Positions 1 to 9,173 of a stretch of 64,000 nt of DNA are shown here, one piece after another. Position 1 is the stretch's first letter. Every line of letters starts with the position of its first letter. The position numbers and the translations under genes are program-made. The notes under the pieces are model-generated. The model ran no database searches. It was not told the origin of the DNA and worked only from the letters and a program-made list of their open reading frames with translations. Origin of the DNA: MFD04716-140 sp963703125 (GTDB lineage: Bacteria; Bacteroidota; Bacteroidia; Flavobacteriales; Flavobacteriaceae); the NCBI GenBank assembly GCA_963703125.1, contig OY969790.1, forward strand, positions 310,001-374,000, given 5' to 3'.

Positions 1-282
1 ATAATTGTAGCAGTTCTTTGCCGGGATGCCGTACTTGGCTTGCCAATCCGTTACTTTTGAAGGGGTCCCACTTATGGCCCCTACCAATTTAGCCCGCTTA
101 GAGGATTGCATGGCTTCGGCCACACGGTTGCCATAGCTCCCCAAACCCATTATGGCCACACGCAATATAGGGCCCTCATAAGGCAATGAGGGTGCGGCAA
201 AAATATCTTTTGTGTGTAGTAATACGGGCATACCTACCGCAGTAATACCTAGCTTCTGTAAAAATTTTCGACGTGTGCTCAT
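1..282 (-). CDS. Gfo/Idh/MocA family oxidoreductase, N-terminal part (runs off window)
   Basis: The visible 94 residues are the N-terminus of a secreted NAD(P)-dependent sugar or polyol oxidoreductase. A twin-arginine signal (STRRKFLQKLG) is followed by a hydrophobic stretch, then a short linker and the start of a Rossmann fold with the dinucleotide loop GLGSYGNR near residue 46. Tat-exported members of this family are common in Bacteroidota carbohydrate loci. The gene points away from the SMP-30 gene, with about 200 bp of AT-rich divergent promoter region between them. The C-terminal substrate domain lies outside the window, so the substrate cannot be judged. Confidence 0.85.
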   Translation of the reverse strand, partial: MSTRRKFLQKLGITAVGMPVLLHTKDIFAAPSLPYEGPILRVAIMGLGSYGNRVAEAMQSSKRAKLVGAISGTPSKVTDWQAKYGIPAKNCYNY

Positions 283-489
283 GGTGTTGGAAGTTTATTT
301 TTTTTAAATATAATTAATCGTTGCCAAACCAATCAAAAGTATCTCATCAAATATGCACTATATTTAGTACATAAACCCATTTTAAAGGATTCTGTAAAAT
401 TTATACTTTGGCAATTTTAATATCCAAAGTTTATAGCTGTAATTGTATTTTCTTATTACTTTAGAAAAGAGATACCAAGACCAAATCCC

Positions 490-1392
490 ATGCAAAAAAA
501 ACAACTTTTTAAACTTTCCTTGATCTTCCTAGTTTTTTTCAATTTTTCCTGCAATGCCCAAAATAAGGACCTTGTTGCGAAAGGTGCACAACTTAAATTA
601 GTCGCCGAAGACTATGAATTTACGGAAGGTCCGGCGGTAGATCGAAATGGAGATGTTTACTTTACGGACCAACCCAATGACCGAATCCTAAAATGGGACG
701 CATCCAATAACTCGGTTTCGGAGTATTTAAGTCCAGCTGGCCGTTCCAATGGACTCTTTTTTGACAATGACGGCAATTTGTTGTCTTGTGCCGATGAAAA
801 AAATGAATTGTGGCGCATTGATTCCAAAAAAAATATCACTGTTTTGATCTCGGATTTTGAAGGAAAAAAACTGAATGGCCCCAACGACCTTTGGGTTGAC
901 GCAAAAGGTGGCATCTATTTTACAGATCCCTTCTATGCACGACCGTGGTGAACCCATACCGAGCCAGAGATGGAGGCAAAACGTGTTTACTACCGATCGC
1001 CAGATACGCATCAAGTACGTATTGTGGCCGAAGATTTCATCCAACCCAACGGCATCGTAGGATCTGACGATGGTAAAATTTTATATGTTGCAGATATAGG
1101 CGCGAAGAAAACCTATTCTTTTACCATGAACGGGGATGGAGGCCTTAGTGACCGTAAGTTGTTCGTTCCCATGGGTTCCGATGGTATGACCCTTGATAAT
1201 CAGGGCAATGTATATGTAACCGGTGATGGTGTTACCATTTTCGATAAAAATGGGAAACAACTACTTCATATCCCAGTTCCTGAAAATTGGACGGCCAATG
1301 TCACTTTCGGAGGACCCGATCAGAATATACTATTTATTACCGCGATGGATTCCGTCTATACGCTGGCCATGAACGTAAACGGAATTCGATAA
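490..1392 (+). pseudogene. SMP-30/gluconolactonase-like secreted protein interrupted by in-frame TGA
   Basis: A 300-codon frame starts with a signal peptide (FFNFSCNAQ; the Cys could also make it a lipoprotein) and continues as an SMP-30/gluconolactonase beta-propeller. Typical pieces are EGPAVDRNGDVYFTD, LNGPNDLWVD, GGIYFTDPFY and QPNGIVGSDDGK. The frame is broken by one TGA at 949-951, after FYARPW, and resumes without a shift as THTEPEMEAKRVYY. A second Trp is plausible at that spot, so a TGG to TGA change fits best. Family enzymes hydrolyse sugar lactones. The M20 amidohydrolase follows 29 bp downstream. The gene could be inactive, or this could be a base-call error; the rest shows no decay. 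Confidence 0.8.
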
Positions 1393-1421
1393 CCATTCAA
1401 AAAATAACAAATAACCAGACC

Positions 1422-2879
1422 ATGAACAGAAAACAAAATTTTCCATTGGCACTTGTGCTTTCCCTAGCTACCTTATTGGTAGTGGGTCAAAAAAAAGAGT
1501 CAAAGAATAAACAGGCCATTATCGCCTCCGTTGAAAAACATCAACAGGAATTGGTAACCTTAAGTGACCAAATATGGGCTTTTGCCGAACCCGCCATGAT
1601 GGAATACAAGTCGGCCAAAGTATTGGCCGATTACGCAGAGGCGCAAGGTTTCAAAGTAGAACGTGGTGTAGCCGAAATTCCGACCGCTTTTATCGCGACC
1701 TACGGTTCCGGTTCCCCGATTATAGGAATTCTTGGCGAATTTGATGCATTGCCAGGGCTTTCCCAAAAAGCGGAGCCATTCAAAGAAGCTTTGGTTGAAG
1801 GTGCGGCGGGTCAAGGTTGTGGACACAACATGTTCGGGGCCGGTAGTTTGGGCGCAGCGGTGGCCATTAAGGAATTGATGGAACAAGGCAAACTTCAGGG
1901 AACCATACGGTTTTATGGCACACCTGCCGAAGAAGACCTTGCGGGAAAAGTATATATGGCACGGGCCGGACTATTCAATGATCTGGATGTATGCCTTGAC
2001 TGGCATCCCGGCTATGAGAACGAGGCCAACATGTCAAGCTCCCAAGCAGTAACCGATTTTTCCATTTCCTTTAAGGGCAAAAGTGCCCATGCCGCCTCCG
2101 ATCCTTGGAATGGCCGCAGTGCTTTGGACGCCTCCGAATTTTTTACGACAGGTATCAATGCCCTTCGAGAACATGTTAAACCTACGGTTCGTATGCATTA
2201 TGTGTATACCGATGCCGGCCAAGTACCCAACGTGATTCCTGCAACTTCAAGTGTTTGGTTATGGATCCGTGATTCGAGCCGAAGTGGAGTTATGGAAGTC
2301 GCGGAACGCATGAAAAAAATAGCGGAAGGTGCAGCCCTTATGGCCGGAGTGGATTATGAGGTTAAATTGAACAGCGGATTGTATGAATTGCTTATCAACC
2401 AAGCGGGTGCCAAAGTGTTGCATAAGAATATGGAATATGTAGGACCTATCACATACACAAAGGAAGAATTGGAATTCGGCGAAAAAATCATGAAAGAATA
2501 CGGACTTGAGCCTGCCGGAATCAGTGGGGAGATAAAACCGTTGGCAACCGAAAGTAAGGAAGTTCCCGGAGGTTCAACCGATGTTGGCGATGTAAGTTAT
2601 ATTGTTCCCGAAATAACATTGTTGGCCACCACCGCCCCCTATGAATCGCCGTGGCATTCTTGGGTCGTGGTCGCCTGTGGTGGTATGAGCATAGGTCATA
2701 AGGGCATGCTCTTCGCGGCAAAATCCCTGGGAACTACCATGGTAGACCTTTTTGAAAATGCAGATTTGCGAAAAGAGATAAAAACTGAATTCTTAAAAAG
2801 AAAAGGAAACGATGTTTGGGAGGCGATGTTACCCGCCGGACTACCGCCAGTGCCCGCCATTTCATCAGATTCCAGGTAA
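1422..2879 (+). CDS. M20 family amidohydrolase, AbgB-like, exported
   Basis: This 485-residue metal-dependent amidohydrolase resembles the p-aminobenzoyl-glutamate hydrolase (AbgB) branch of the M20 family. The start chosen is the ATG followed by a signal-like hydrophobic stretch (residues 8-22); an upstream in-frame start would overlap the SMP-30 frame. Metal-site motifs are visible: EFDALPG near 106, CGHN at 133-136, GTPAEED around 167, DWHPG, and the dimerisation domain with SAHAASDPWNGRSALDA. The C-terminal STDVGDVSYIVPE is typical of AbgB relatives. It would cleave an amide bond in an acylated amino acid or similar compound. The substrate is unknown, and the close spacing to the SMP-30 gene suggests co-transcription. 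Confidence 0.88.
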   Translation: MNRKQNFPLALVLSLATLLVVGQKKESKNKQAIIASVEKHQQELVTLSDQIWAFAEPAMMEYKSAKVLADYAEAQGFKVERGVAEIPTAFIATYGSGSPIIGILGEFDALPGLSQKAEPFKEALVEGAAGQGCGHNMFGAGSLGAAVAIKELMEQGKLQGTIRFYGTPAEEDLAGKVYMARAGLFNDLDVCLDWHPGYENEANMSSSQAVTDFSISFKGKSAHAASDPWNGRSALDASEFFTTGINALREHVKPTVRMHYVYTDAGQVPNVIPATSSVWLWIRDSSRSGVMEVAERMKKIAEGAALMAGVDYEVKLNSGLYELLINQAGAKVLHKNMEYVGPITYTKEELEFGEKIMKEYGLEPAGISGEIKPLATESKEVPGGSTDVGDVSYIVPEITLLATTAPYESPWHSWVVVACGGMSIGHKGMLFAAKSLGTTMVDLFENADLRKEIKTEFLKRKGNDVWEAMLPAGLPPVPAISSDSR

Positions 2880-3021
2880 AAAACTGCAAGCCTTTTGAGC
2901 TTTATCAAATTTTGGAAGCATTGACATTGGTTGATTTATCAAAAAGTAAACTAGTTTAAGGTAGTGGTAAAATTTTAGGAATCGAGTTTTTAAGGATAAA
3001 AGACAAAAAAATCTAAATACT

Positions 3022-3116
3022 ATGAAAAAAAACTTCGGTTTTTGACCCTATCACTTTGCACAGGTTATTGTTTTGCTCGATTCAGCTACTCGGTTGCCCG
3101 TAGTGAGCCATTTTGA
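3022..3116 (+). pseudogene. Ghost of a secreted-protein N-terminus, frameshifted in a poly-A run
   Basis: An ATG is followed by eight A residues (3025-3032). As read, the frame closes after seven codons. If one A is restored, the frame reads as a near-perfect signal peptide (MKKKLRFLTLSLCTGYCFA) and then runs 12 more codons to a TGA at 3114. The charged start, hydrophobic core and small residues at the cleavage point are unlikely to arise by chance. It is best read as the 5' remnant of a lost exported-protein gene. No homologous body follows. Confidence 0.4.
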
Positions 3117-3183
3117 TCCGTCCTGAATAAAGGCTGCACGTTTCTAAAAATTATGTTTAGTCTTGGTCAAGAAATAAGAGCCA

Positions 3184-3215
3184 TTGACCAACTTAAAATA
3201 ATTTCATTACTTTCG
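3184..3215 (+). promoter_or_regulatory. Candidate Bacteroidota promoter for the DUF2490 gene
   Basis: TTG at 3184-3186 is followed after 21 nt by TACTTTCG at 3208-3215, one mismatch from the TAnnTTTG -7 consensus. Transcription would start near 3222, about 45 nt before the ATG. Confidence 0.45.
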
Positions 3216-3267
3216 AAAACCCATTCGCTGAATAATCATAACAACGAAACAGGATACTAGTAGAAAT

Positions 3268-3966
3268 ATGAAAAATTTGAGGTTTTTAGTTTTGGCCATT
3301 AGCTTGATTGTTATTCCGAAAATGGGAAATGCCCAGTTAAATGAGGATAAATTAGGGGCTTGGTACATGTACTTTTTCGACCATACTTTTAATGAAGGCC
3401 CATGGGGGATTCAGGGAGATGTCCAATACAGGAACTGGAATATAGGCGGGGATCTTGAGCAATTATTGCTCCGGGGTGGTCTTACCTATAAACCCAAAAA
3501 TTCCGATGTCAAATTTACCTTGGGGTATGCAAATGTTACCAGTGGAGTTTATGGTAATGACCATTCAACATCGGGTGAAAGCAGAATTTATCAGGAAGCA
3601 CTATTCCCCACCAAATTGGGTTCCCGTGTTTACCTAAACCATCGTTTTCGTTATGAACAACGTTTTGTAGAGAATCAAGATTTCAGAACGCGGTACAGGT
3701 ATAACCTATTTTTAAATATTCCGCTAAACTCCGAAGAAATAGTCGAAAATACCATCTATTTGGCATTTTACAATGAACTTTTCATCAACGGACAACGGGA
3801 TATTGGAAATGGAAATGCAGTTGAAGTCTTTGATAGAAACAGGCTGTACGGGGCCATTGGCTACATGATCAAAAAAGGCATGAAAATTCAATTTGGTATT
3901 ATGAAACAATCCACCGATAACTGGAGTAAAAATCAACTGCAATTTAGCTTTCATCATTCTATTTAA
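3268..3966 (+). CDS. DUF2490 outer-membrane beta-barrel protein
   Basis: A 232-residue exported protein with a signal peptide ending in GNAQ (about residue 22). The mature part is a series of amphipathic strands rich in aromatic residues and arginine: LGAWYMYFFDHTF, IQGDVQYRNW, YLNHRFRYEQRF, TRYRYNLFLNIPL, and an aromatic-poor last strand LQFSFHHSI. This matches the DUF2490 family of small predicted outer-membrane barrels of Bacteroidota, whose function is unknown. It stands alone, with its own promoter-like sequence upstream and a GNAT gene about 80 bp downstream. Confidence 0.85.
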   Translation: MKNLRFLVLAISLIVIPKMGNAQLNEDKLGAWYMYFFDHTFNEGPWGIQGDVQYRNWNIGGDLEQLLLRGGLTYKPKNSDVKFTLGYANVTSGVYGNDHSTSGESRIYQEALFPTKLGSRVYLNHRFRYEQRFVENQDFRTRYRYNLFLNIPLNSEEIVENTIYLAFYNELFINGQRDIGNGNAVEVFDRNRLYGAIGYMIKKGMKIQFGIMKQSTDNWSKNQLQFSFHHSI

Positions 3967-4047
3967 GTTTTCGGCTTAAAAATTAAAAGAAATCATCAAA
4001 TTTTATCCCGATTTCAAGTAAGCATTTGATAAGCGGTTTATCCTAAA

Positions 4048-4608
4048 ATGATATTCAGAAAAGCCACAAAGAAAGACGCCGATCACATTGTATATCATAT
4101 CATGTTGGCTATGGAAAGTATTATTTATGAATTCATCGGAATTCATGAATTTGATAAAGCCTGTGAATTTTTATGTTATTTTGTAGCACGGGAAGACAAT
4201 CAATATAGCTATCAAAATTGGATTGTTGGGGTGAAAAATACTAAAATAGTAGCTGCAGCAAACGTATATGACGGTGCAAAATTAGAAACTTTGAGAGGCC
4301 CTATTATGGCGTACGTTCAAGCCAATTTTAATGCCGATTTCCATCCAGAGGACGAAACCCAGGCCGGTGAATATTATATTGATACATTGTCCGTCATTCC
4401 CAAATATCAGGGAAAAGGATTAGGCACCAACCTTCTCGAATTCTTGATTGAAGAATACGTCGAAAAAGAACAACATATTCTGGGACTTCTTGTTGATGAT
4501 CAGAATCCCAACGCCAAAAAACTATACCTGAAATTAGGGTTCAAATCAGTTGGAAAGAAAATGTTGGTGGGAAAAAAGATGGAGCATCTTCAGATCAATT
4601 TTAACTAA
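4048..4608 (+). CDS. GNAT family N-acetyltransferase
   Basis: A 186-residue cytoplasmic acetyltransferase. The acetyl-CoA loop (motif A) is clear at residues 112-126, with strand IDTLSVIPKY followed by QGKGLG. Motif B follows as NPNAKKLYLKLGFKSVGKK. The N-terminal region ADHIVYHIMLAMESIIYEFIG resembles Bacteroidota members that act on small molecules rather than on ribosomal proteins. The acceptor substrate cannot be deduced. Spacing to both neighbours is loose, so it is probably a single transcription unit. Confidence 0.88.
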   Translation: MIFRKATKKDADHIVYHIMLAMESIIYEFIGIHEFDKACEFLCYFVAREDNQYSYQNWIVGVKNTKIVAAANVYDGAKLETLRGPIMAYVQANFNADFHPEDETQAGEYYIDTLSVIPKYQGKGLGTNLLEFLIEEYVEKEQHILGLLVDDQNPNAKKLYLKLGFKSVGKKMLVGKKMEHLQINFN

Positions 4609-4846
4609 AGGATGCGGTTTAAACATAGTTCCATAGGTTCTTGGTAAGCCTTAGAATTAGAAAATACGGTGAACAAAAAGGGCGTGCAAACAGAACCTTA
4701 TCTGTAACGGCCTCTATTAAATTTCTTTCCAAATTTTCTTGTTTTTTTGGGTCGTAAAATGATTTAACTTTATCCAATATAGAACACTCATATGTAGGGT
4801 GTCCCGAAAACAAAAATTCAAATCAAATATCTTACTTTTACTTTTT

Positions 4847-5458
4847 ATGATTCACCCTAAAACAGAATTGAAATATATTAATAATGAGGTTGGGCATGGA
4901 GTGGTCGCAACCGAATTTATTCCAGCGGGAACAATCACTTGGGTACTTGACAAATTAGATAGGGAGTTCACACCTGAAAAATTTCACTCAATGGAGCCGA
5001 TATACCAAAACATTTTGGATACCTACACGTACCGAAACAATAAGGGTAATTTCGTGCTTTGTTGGGATCATGGTAGATACGTAAACCATAGTTTTAATTC
5101 CAATTGTCTTACTACGGCTTATGATTTTGAAATTGCCATACGTGACATACAAATCGGCGAACAATTAACAGATGACTACGGGTATTTAAATATTCCATAC
5201 CCTTTCAAAGCTGCAGATGAAGGCACTGAGCGCAAAATTGTATATCCGGACGATTTGGTTAAATATTACAAGGTTTGGGATAAAAAAATAAAAAATGTTT
5301 TTGGAAATATTATTCTTTTAGACCAGCCATTGAAAACATTACTAAATCCGAATCTTTGGAATAAAATAGAGCAAATAATTAACGGTGGGGATCAATTGGA
5401 TTCTATTCTTAACAACTATTATGAAGATAAAAAGTCAAAGAGCAATGGTCAAATATGA
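4847..5458 (+). CDS. SET domain-containing protein (putative protein lysine methyltransferase)
   Basis: A 203-residue protein. I start it at the ATG giving MIHPKTELKYI, where homology to SET proteins begins; a 16-residue in-frame extension upstream looks non-coding. SET hallmarks are GHGVVATEFIPAGT (residues 16-28), the S-adenosylmethionine motif NHSFNSNC (80-87) and GEQLTDDYG (104-112) with the catalytic-region Tyr. About 90 residues follow with no known motif and no zinc-binding post-SET cysteines. Eukaryotic relatives methylate lysines on histones and other proteins. Bacterial targets are mostly unknown, and no substrate candidate is adjacent. Confidence 0.85.
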   Translation: MIHPKTELKYINNEVGHGVVATEFIPAGTITWVLDKLDREFTPEKFHSMEPIYQNILDTYTYRNNKGNFVLCWDHGRYVNHSFNSNCLTTAYDFEIAIRDIQIGEQLTDDYGYLNIPYPFKAADEGTERKIVYPDDLVKYYKVWDKKIKNVFGNIILLDQPLKTLLNPNLWNKIEQIINGGDQLDSILNNYYEDKKSKSNGQI

Positions 5459-5553
5459 CCTGCCTTTAAATGCTCATTATGACTGCCCGTACATCAAATA
5501 ATAAGTTCCCGAATAAATTGTATATTTTTATAAGCAACAACCAAAAATAATTC

Positions 5554-6012
5554 ATGGCCTGGAAAAATTTATTCGATTTAAAAGAGACTCAAGAAACCAT
5601 TGCCCGCATCAATTCATTAACACCCGAAACCAAGCGGCTATGGGGAAAAATGAACGTAGCACAAATGCTTGCACACTGCAATGTGGCCTATGAATTGGTT
5701 TATACCGACAAACACCCTAAACCCAAAGGGTTCCAAAAGTTTTTAATTAGATTATTTGCGAAAAACATTGTTGTGGGACCTAAACCCTATAGCAAGAATT
5801 CAAGAACATCACCTATATTTATCATCAGTGATCAAAGGGATTTCGAAAATGAGAAAAAACGATTGATAGATCATCTAGAGAAAACTCAAAAACTAGGGGC
5901 TTCTCATTTTGACGGGAAAGAATCCCATGCTTTTGGTCCTCTGAGTGAAAAGGAATGGAATGTACTCTTCTCAAAGCATTTAGACCATCATTTACAACAG
6001 TTCGGTGTATAG
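5554..6012 (+). CDS. DUF1569 / DinB-like domain protein
   Basis: A 152-residue cytoplasmic protein of the DUF1569 family, which has the four-helix DinB-like fold. Visible landmarks are RLWGKMNVAQMLAHCNVAYEL (helix with a potential metal-binding His near 41) and the C-terminal HLDHHLQQFGV, whose histidines could complete a metal site. Function of the family is unknown; related folds include thiol-dependent transferases. It converges with the large DUF5916 gene, leaving only 7 bp between stops, with no clear hairpin. Confidence 0.8.
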   Translation: MAWKNLFDLKETQETIARINSLTPETKRLWGKMNVAQMLAHCNVAYELVYTDKHPKPKGFQKFLIRLFAKNIVVGPKPYSKNSRTSPIFIISDQRDFENEKKRLIDHLEKTQKLGASHFDGKESHAFGPLSEKEWNVLFSKHLDHHLQQFGV

Positions 6013-6019
6013 AGGTGAC

Positions 6020-8227
6020 TTATTTCACCAAATCGAACATTCTTGTGTACTTTATGATGAAACTATTGTTCAGTGGGCCACCGTTCTGTAAGTTGTGATT
6101 GTAAACAACAAAAAGTCCTGTGTTTGCTTGTTGTAACCAACCAAATCGCACATTAAAGGACCACAAATCATTTACGGTATTGTTCTGTACCAAACTCTGG
6201 AGATAAATATTTGGTTTAAAGGAATAGGACATCTGACTAATGAAAACATTAGCTGTAAAGTCACCGACCGGTAAGTTTACAATATTATTCTGATAAGTAA
6301 ACGCTGCATTGAATTTATCGCCAGACCTTAGATTTAATGTAGCACTGTTTAAATAACGCTGTCCTCCAAAAGACCCACCCAAAGTTGACCTTGTACTGAT
6401 GGAAACTGCTTTACTTTGGTTGGTGAAAAAGATAATCTGTGCCTCACTGTGCTTATAGGTCCCCGAATTCACAAAAATATCCTTTGAGATTTCAAAGGGG
6501 TCAAGGACTCCTTCAGTGGTAAAATTGGCACCTGTATGTATTTCCATTCCGCTTTTAAACTCCCAGTGGTTGTCAACATGCAAAAAACCAGTTTCCTGAA
6601 ATCCATCAAAATTCCAATATCCCCGATATGAAATATGGGGGCGAAGTTCCAAGAAAATTGAGTTCGTATTCTTTGGTCTTAGATGATAAAGTACCAAACC
6701 TTCTGGTTTACGAAATGAAGATCGCAATAAAAAACCGACTTCGGGATTAAAACCTTCACCTACTTCTGTGTAGGCAGCCCGCATTTCCCAGTTGTTCCAC
6801 ATATAATCGGCTTGCAATTTATAGGAATGCTCGTTTATTGTATCGTTAAGGCCTTTAGATTTAGCATAAAAACCTGACAATCTGGCCTTTGCTCCCAAAC
6901 CGAGTTTACCATCTATGGCCATGGTCCTATTAAAATCATCTGATTGCAGACCTTCTTTATTGATAAGAACCGCGCCTAGTGCCGAACGACCTTTGAATTC
7001 ATGATTTACACGTGCCACGGTAAAATTATTCTCTTCAATACCTGCATCCGACACATCTTCCGTAAACATAGTCAAGAGACCTACATTCGTACGGTTGAGT
7101 TTTCCCGATAACCGCGCACCCCCTATAATCGGTACAATACTTCCATTATTTCCTATACCGATACGCCTACTGAAAAAGAGGTCTACCTCGCCCGGGCTCC
7201 CTACACTAAAAAGTCCGGCATTCTCTAAAAAGAAGGGTCTCTTTTCTGGAAAAAACAGATTGAACCGATCTAAATTTACTTGTTGCTCATCTACCTCAAC
7301 CTGGGCAAAATCGGTATTATAGGTAAGGTCTAAGGTTAAACTAGGGGTGATACTAAATTTTATATCGCCACCCACCTCCGGCGTAAATTCGGACTTTGAG
7401 TCAGCAACTGTAAAATCTCGTTCTAACTTTCCTAAGGCATACGGTATTATTTTCAAATTTCCAGGACTCTTTAAATCCAAACCTGTAAGAGTACCAGCCA
7501 GTGATAATCTATTCAAATCAAAGCCAACCGGCATCGGGGACCAATAAACCACTTCATTGGTTTTTCGAATATTCCTCCTAAAATTTATTCCCCAGTCTTT
7601 ACCACTTTGAAATCGTAGCGTCCGCAATGGAATTGCAAATTCAGCACTCCAGCCATAATCACCAACCTGTGCCTGCACCTGCCACGAACCGTCCCAATTT
7701 AGATTAAAGCCGCCAATAGTCCCACCTTGCTGTCTGTTGGCATTGTTATTGCCCTGGCCTTCGTTATCCACTTGTGCATCATACTCTACCCCTATTGAAT
7801 TCGTGCCAAAAATAAATCCGTTCTGATTGTCTTTGTAAGTATCCAGAATAAAGATAAATGCATCGGTATTATCCAAATTTGCATCCCTGCGGGCATCCGA
7901 TACTACTAATTTAGTAGGTTGAGAATCATAACAAATCACCGAAACATAAAAAGTCTCCTGCGTATAGGCAATTCGTATCTCTGTTTTTTCTGTTGCAGGC
8001 TGTCCAAAATTAGGTTGATTCTGACTTAAATCCCCGAAAGGCGCTATCTGTTGCCAAATATGATCGTTCAAGACCTCTCCATCAATGACAGGGCCTTCCT
8101 GAATGGCCGAGGCTTTAACCACTGGCTTTTGATTATCAATAGTGGTCGTGTTTTGAGAAAACAATAGGATGGGAATAGAAAGTAGGATCGGAAATAGGAG
8201 TGCCTTTTTTAAAGTGAACATTTGCAT
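6020..8227 (-). CDS. CBM9-like / DUF5916 outer-membrane protein
   Basis: A protein of about 735 residues with a signal peptide (FPILLSIPILLFSQ). Residues 30-220 resemble the carbohydrate-binding family 9-like domain: EGPVIDGEVLNDHIWQQ, DTDAF-type calcium motif in NLDNTDAFIFILD. The remaining 500 residues are DUF5916, a predicted beta-barrel rich in aromatic strands, with the conserved segment NLDRFNLFFPEKRPFFLENAG and the terminal strand FIIKYTRMFDLVK. I place the start at the Met of MQMFTLKK; the frame is open to another ATG at 8245. The family is common in Bacteroidota and often linked to peptide or glycan use, but the substrate is not known. Confidence 0.85.
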   Translation of the reverse strand: MQMFTLKKALLFPILLSIPILLFSQNTTTIDNQKPVVKASAIQEGPVIDGEVLNDHIWQQIAPFGDLSQNQPNFGQPATEKTEIRIAYTQETFYVSVICYDSQPTKLVVSDARRDANLDNTDAFIFILDTYKDNQNGFIFGTNSIGVEYDAQVDNEGQGNNNANRQQGGTIGGFNLNWDGSWQVQAQVGDYGWSAEFAIPLRTLRFQSGKDWGINFRRNIRKTNEVVYWSPMPVGFDLNRLSLAGTLTGLDLKSPGNLKIIPYALGKLERDFTVADSKSEFTPEVGGDIKFSITPSLTLDLTYNTDFAQVEVDEQQVNLDRFNLFFPEKRPFFLENAGLFSVGSPGEVDLFFSRRIGIGNNGSIVPIIGGARLSGKLNRTNVGLLTMFTEDVSDAGIEENNFTVARVNHEFKGRSALGAVLINKEGLQSDDFNRTMAIDGKLGLGAKARLSGFYAKSKGLNDTINEHSYKLQADYMWNNWEMRAAYTEVGEGFNPEVGFLLRSSFRKPEGLVLYHLRPKNTNSIFLELRPHISYRGYWNFDGFQETGFLHVDNHWEFKSGMEIHTGANFTTEGVLDPFEISKDIFVNSGTYKHSEAQIIFFTNQSKAVSISTRSTLGGSFGGQRYLNSATLNLRSGDKFNAAFTYQNNIVNLPVGDFTANVFISQMSYSFKPNIYLQSLVQNNTVNDLWSFNVRFGWLQQANTGLFVVYNHNLQNGGPLNNSFIIKYTRMFDLVK

Positions 8228-8337
8228 AGTTTGGTTTACGGTCATTTAAAAATACTATAAATTTTGAATCAGGTAATTCATGATCAATAATAAAGACATT
8301 CATTTTCGTTTGGATTTTCACTCGGGAAATTATTAAA

Positions 8338-8367
8338 TTGAACTTTCAAGGTATTTTTCTATCTTAC
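8338..8367 (+). promoter_or_regulatory. Candidate promoter of the aquaglyceroporin gene
   Basis: TTG at 8338-8340, a 19-nt spacer, and TATCTTAC at 8360-8367 (six of eight matches to TAnnTTTG). The start codon lies 23 nt downstream. The -7 match is imperfect. Confidence 0.35.
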
Positions 8368-8389
8368 CTCAAATTAACCGACCGAAATT

Positions 8390-9112
8390 ATGACAGCCTA
8401 TTTATTTGAATTCATTGGAACCGCCATGCTTTTGCTTTTAGGCAATGGCATCGTGGCCAACATCTTATTAAAGGGAACCAAGGGCCCGGACTCTGGATGG
8501 GTAGGTATATCATTGGCTTGGGGAATTGCCGTATTCACGGGCGTTTTTATTTCTGCGGATGCTAGTGGTGCACATTTGAATCCAGCCGTAACCTTGGGAC
8601 TTGCGGCAGCCGGTAAATTCTCTTGGAGCCTTGTGCCCGGCTATATGTTGGCGCAATTGCTGGGTGCCATGTTGGGAACAACATTGGTATGGTTAACCTA
8701 TAAAAAACAATACGATGCAACGGAGGATCAAGGTGCCCTTTTGGGAACATTTGCAACTGGTCCGGCCATCCGCAGCCCTTTGTGGAACTTTATTACCGAG
8801 GTGATCGGTACTTTTGCACTGGTCTTTGGTGTGATGTACATAGCGGGTGGGACCCATGGTGACGAACCGATCAAATTGGGGTCATTGGACGCTCTTCCGG
8901 TGGCCTTATTGGTTATAGGCATTGGCCTTAGTTTGGGCGGCCCCACGGGTTACGCAATCAACCCGGCTCGTGATTTGGGGCCTCGGATTATGCACGCCCT
9001 ATTACCATTGAAGGGTAAAGGCGGCAGCGATTGGGGGTATGCGTTCATTCCTATTCTTGGCCCGCTTGTGGGTGCACTCTTGGCCGCAATGGCATTTCTA
9101 GCCATAGGCTAG
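8390..9112 (+). CDS. MIP family aquaglyceroporin
   Basis: A 240-residue inner-membrane channel with six hydrophobic spans and two half-helix NPA motifs, at 64-66 (HLNPAVTLG) and 191-193 (INPARDLGPR). Asp after the second NPAR, and a long loop before it, are typical of glycerol facilitators rather than strict water channels. It would pass glycerol or other small polyols. No glycerol kinase or glycerol-3-phosphate dehydrogenase gene lies next to it, so coupling to glycerol use cannot be shown here. It is divergent from the DUF5916 gene. Confidence 0.92.
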   Translation: MTAYLFEFIGTAMLLLLGNGIVANILLKGTKGPDSGWVGISLAWGIAVFTGVFISADASGAHLNPAVTLGLAAAGKFSWSLVPGYMLAQLLGAMLGTTLVWLTYKKQYDATEDQGALLGTFATGPAIRSPLWNFITEVIGTFALVFGVMYIAGGTHGDEPIKLGSLDALPVALLVIGIGLSLGGPTGYAINPARDLGPRIMHALLPLKGKGGSDWGYAFIPILGPLVGALLAAMAFLAIG

Positions 9113-9173
9113 TTTTATCAACTATCTAAAAAATGTACGGATTTGAGTATATTGGTCATCCAATTCATGAATC

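Larger units (their letters stand above)
2880..3267. other. Intergenic stretch of 388 bp without an intact gene
   Basis: The stretch holds the signal-peptide ghost at 3022-3116 and a candidate promoter at 3184-3215 for the downstream DUF2490 gene. I see no convincing terminator after the amidohydrolase and no RNA gene. Confidence 0.6.

Noticed and set aside
949..951. Recoding of the TGA as selenocysteine
   Set aside because: No hairpin typical of a SECIS element follows, SMP-30 has no Cys or Sec there, and Trp fits the position better.
4799..4846. Longer start for the SET-domain gene
   Set aside because: The extra 16 residues (SRKQKFKSNILLLLF) show no similarity to SET proteins, and the ATG at 4847 begins the conserved region.
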